Source: Acidobacteriota bacterium (GTDB lineage: Bacteria; Acidobacteriota; Blastocatellia; RBC074). From it: a DNA stretch of 64,000 bases. The stretch spans positions 1 to 64,000 of the forward strand of contig JAFDVL010000012.1 of NCBI GenBank assembly GCA_018268995.1. The letters run 5' to 3'. The translations under genes were made by a program, and so were the position numbers. Below, one piece after another: positions 62,601 through 64,000 of the stretch; the stretch's first letter is position 1, and each line of letters opens with the position of its first letter. The notes under the pieces are model-generated. The model was not told the DNA's origin. It did no database searches and worked only from the letters and a program-made list of their open reading frames with translations.

Positions 62601-63676
62601 TGGGGACGTTTAGCGTCAACATCACGCAGGAAGGCAAACAAACCTGCACAGTACAACTCGCTCCTACATCCGCGTCAGTGTCGAGTGGTGTAGGCGCGGG
62701 GTCGGTTAGCGTCACAGCACCGACAGCTTGTCCGTGGACGGCGGTGAGCAGTGATACGTCGTGGCTGACGGTCGTATCAGGCAACAGCGGCAACGGCAGC
62801 AGCACGGTTCGCTTCGAGGTCAAAGCGAATCCGACATTAACTGCCCGCAACGCCAAGCTGACCATCGGCGGGAATGAGTTCCCCATTACGCAGGCGGCAG
62901 GAACTTGTACCTACACGCTGTCGCCAAGCAATTCATCCATTGGCAGTGGTGGCACGCGAGGCACAGTGTCTGTCTCAACGTCGCTGTCAGTCTGTACCTG
63001 GACGGCAACCAGCACTGCTACGTGGCTGACCATCGTGTCTGGGAAATCGGGTACGGGCAACGGCACGGTGACTTGGGAGGTGACTCCGAACACTTCGACC
63101 AGTGTGCGTACTGGCACCCTCACGATTGCCGGGCAAACCTTTACGCTCACCCAGGCCGGAGTTTCTTGCACAACTTCGCTTTCGCCGACATCGGCCAATC
63201 TGACGAGCGGTGGCAGCCGCAGCAGCGTGACGGTGACTTCGAACTGTTCGTGGACGACGTCATCAAATGACACTTGGCTGAAAATCATCTCCGGCAGTAG
63301 CGGATCGGGCAACGGCTCTGTCACCTACGAATATGGAGCCAATACCAGCACCGACTTCCCTCGATATGGATCGCTGACCATTGGCGGCAAGACGTTCAAT
63401 GTGACACAGGCTACTGCCCCTTGTACTTACAGTCTTAGCCCATCGTCTGCAAGTCATGGGAGTGGTGCTGGTGGCGGGTCGTTCAAGGTTAATACCAATG
63501 GAACAGGATGCTACTGGTCAGCTTACACCAATGACTTGTGGCTTCGGGTGACTTCTGGAAGCGGATTTGGTACCGGGTCGGTAACGTTCCAAGTCTCGCC
63601 GAATTCGGGCGGGTCACGTTCCGGGACGATTTATGCTGGGGGGCAATCGTTTACCGTATACCAGGCTGGTAAATAG
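59663..63676 (+). CDS. Large exported protein with discoidin-like and seven BACON-type repeats
   Basis: 1337 residues from the ATG at 59663 (GAGGAGG 6 nt upstream). Signal sequence ending near GCGVSAQQ. Residues ~45-250: two fibronectin-III-like repeats (LTPNTKYFIRLTFEDPDG; LVPGKSYWIRTTVTDPDG). Residues ~265-430: F5/8-type-C (discoidin-like) segment starting ENLAFNKTVSAPPGW. Residues ~733-1337: seven BACON-type repeats of about 85 residues, each Cys-initiated with a CxWxA-x-S-xxxWL core and ending T(L/V)TQAG-like. Such proteins bind carbohydrate or mediate adhesion at the cell surface. No enzyme domain. Unrelated to the antibiotic genes. Confidence 0.85.
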   Translation: MQRFHQLITNTQFPTTRRWIFTYLLFLSLIALAIGIGCGVSAQQPTVALEAEPQVDDNKTYTGSISAFPISDRTGGINVSFTGDRNNNGYCRYEIATQKDGPFTAAFSFREYLASTPDWRNSFFLGLTPNTKYFIRLTFEDPDGVIGPKSQIAEFTTLASSSAAVSVGTATVTSDRMELSVAIPITDDNNTNSNGNVQVGESATGPWTEKCGSLTNAPSKRCRIRSLVPGKSYWIRTTVTDPDGIAKGNATQIIGPIRYDGLENLAFNKTVSAPPGWGCCSNSQVLTNGRIQAPNWQGGFALPGGDSRYAGGAPGWKSIVIDLGKPTKFNTVSIFYHDAENVPLAWKVSVTDDPRSYKEIFSTNSPMGRTTTQPMPGTWYQPGAFHEARFATTTARYMKYDLDDSTLFSGLHTWLMQIEVYNATDDQYQIYSNPTDPLLYSTSLASGERVETFGNRNAQGVPANITAMNVMDVAGQRTQFILDAQGRPVQIVAFNQTVFQVDWKVPTAPVITATSPDGSIVTYSNSTTYKTQPVLSQTTQAQSEAAINIQSVEALTDSLAKVTLQQCSLPMKDAAVMMIARTSVGDFTLPGKSNGDGSYDNPILLPNRPANASAEELCAGTKKAATSLQSVLGAAVTQLSNQLRAGFGTTTANQVLQAGAESVIKGLQATGKAVNDPGLVCSLSSQPINRFATGVSTFALELFVNGTSQRIFPNVPAIGPFPNEIVNVNTRTACVCQYSLSTYEKTYTAFVTNDSIEVSAPPECYWEATVSGDKDMLKLGVATGKGSGTVRFTVTENSGTTPRTAAIKIADKTFTAKQSGSSCRYTIDPLYESVNSLGGKKEFTIAPTDGCSWSVVSSADWINITSPITSGNTSAKILYTVLPNNTGAERTDAIKAGDQIHTVRQSAICANSVSPIDRRFTADGGTGFVSVNAETACPWVVTDVPDWVKPERVQGQGTGTVSYTVSSNPNPGQRIATIKVGTFSVNITQEGKQTCTVQLAPTSASVSSGVGAGSVSVTAPTACPWTAVSSDTSWLTVVSGNSGNGSSTVRFEVKANPTLTARNAKLTIGGNEFPITQAAGTCTYTLSPSNSSIGSGGTRGTVSVSTSLSVCTWTATSTATWLTIVSGKSGTGNGTVTWEVTPNTSTSVRTGTLTIAGQTFTLTQAGVSCTTSLSPTSANLTSGGSRSSVTVTSNCSWTTSSNDTWLKIISGSSGSGNGSVTYEYGANTSTDFPRYGSLTIGGKTFNVTQATAPCTYSLSPSSASHGSGAGGGSFKVNTNGTGCYWSAYTNDLWLRVTSGSGFGTGSVTFQVSPNSGGSRSGTIYAGGQSFTVYQAGK

Positions 63677-63701
63677 CGGACTGGTGTTCGGTTCGTTGCG
63701 A

Positions 63702-63732
63702 TGCTGCCAGCAGAATGACTCCTGCTGGCAGC
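63702..63732 (+). terminator. Rho-independent terminator after the BACON protein
   Basis: GCTGCCAGCAG, loop AATGACT, CCTGCTGGCAGC followed by CATTTTC, 26 bp past the stop codon. Confidence 0.85.
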
Positions 63733-64000
63733 CATTTTCAAGTTCTCAGTAAAGCCTATTTATTATTCTTCAGTGTACAGTCATCTTATCTTACTAAAAG
63801 GTCAGTGTTATCAGCTAACATCTCTCTAACACCAATACCATATGACAACAATACTCATAAACTAAATCACAAGTAATAGTTAGCTTGAGCGGTTTTCTTA
63901 GCTAGAAAGGAGGTACAACAATTGCGCAATAGCCAAGTGAGCAATGGATTTAAGTAAGGGCAACTTCAACAGCATCATAATTTTTTCGCTGTCTAAAGTC
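63733..64000. other. Gene-free right edge
   Basis: AT-rich, no gene supported. AAAGGAGG at about 63906 could be a ribosome site, but the following sequence has no convincing open frame within the window. Confidence 0.35.

Noticed and set aside
59756..63457. Long minus-strand frames (up to 330 codons) under the BACON protein
   Set aside because: Antisense to a well-supported repetitive gene with signal peptide and ribosome site.
1..64000. tRNA or rRNA genes
   Set aside because: I saw no cloverleaf-like or rRNA-like segments. I cannot run a covariance search, so a missed tRNA is possible.

Overview
The window carries a 2-deoxystreptamine (2-DOS) aminoglycoside biosynthesis and self-resistance locus that is heavily broken up by insertion sequences and group II introns. 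Most biosynthetic genes are AT-rich and on the minus strand. The mobile DNA between them is mostly GC-richer. The right end (57.6-63.7 kb) holds ordinary-looking genes: a membrane protein, a vWA-like lipoprotein, and a 1.3-kDa-residue-class surface protein with seven BACON-type repeats. Long BACON arrays plus this IS load suggest an Acidobacteriota-like or other non-actinobacterial genome. That assignment is weak, because no rRNA or housekeeping marker is present.

Layout. 0-1.6 kb: asparagine-synthetase-like gene running off the left edge. 2-8 kb: layered IS remnants (ISL3, IS110, IS630 interrupted by IS1). 8.3-10.2 kb (+): a DegT/BtrS-like aminotransferase and a KamB/NpmA-like 16S rRNA A1408 methyltransferase. 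10.4-11.6 kb: IS1182 remnants. 11.8-14.0 kb (-): a 719-residue protein with caspase-fold (CHAT/C25-like) signatures and a zinc ribbon. 14.0-15.9 kb: IS5-type MITE and a broken serine recombinase. 15.9-17.9 kb (-): methyltransferase and NeoM/BtrM-like glycosyltransferase. 18-20 kb: IS1595 and IS110 remnants. 20.2-22.6 kb (-): class-III aminotransferase coupled to an APH-fold kinase. 22.6-27.1 kb: four more IS, two of them nested. 27.2-31.7 kb (-): GMC oxidoreductase (BtrQ type), class-III aminotransferase (BtrB type), BtrS-type aminotransferase. 31.7-37.2 kb: four IS interleaved with three paralogous peptides of 65-70 residues that look like leader-plus-core precursors. 37.3-38.2 kb: PfkB kinase. 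39.6-43.5 kb (-): two RmtB/Sgm-like G1405 16S rRNA methyltransferases flanking RsmI and a divergent tRNA-guanine-transglycosylase homologue. 44.4-46.7 kb (-): 2-deoxy-scyllo-inosose synthase and the 2-deoxy-scyllo-inosamine dehydrogenase. 48.8-49.6 kb (-): PIG-L deacetylase (BtrD type). 49.7-52.4 kb: transposases. 52.4-57.1 kb: two group II introns, one inserted inside domain V of the other (a twintron).

How the genes fit. The DOI synthase, BtrS-type aminotransferase and dehydrogenase would make 2-DOS. The NeoM-type glycosyltransferase and PIG-L deacetylase would give paromamine. The GMC oxidase and BtrB-type aminotransferase would give neamine. The second DegT and class-III aminotransferases, the methyltransferase and the kinases point to further tailoring. 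Methylation at both G1405 and A1408 would protect against nearly all 2-DOS aminoglycosides, which suggests a 4,6-disubstituted (kanamycin/gentamicin-like) product. No second glycosyltransferase is visible in the window, so part of the pathway may lie outside it. All functions are read from sequence motifs and recalled family sequences; no search was run.
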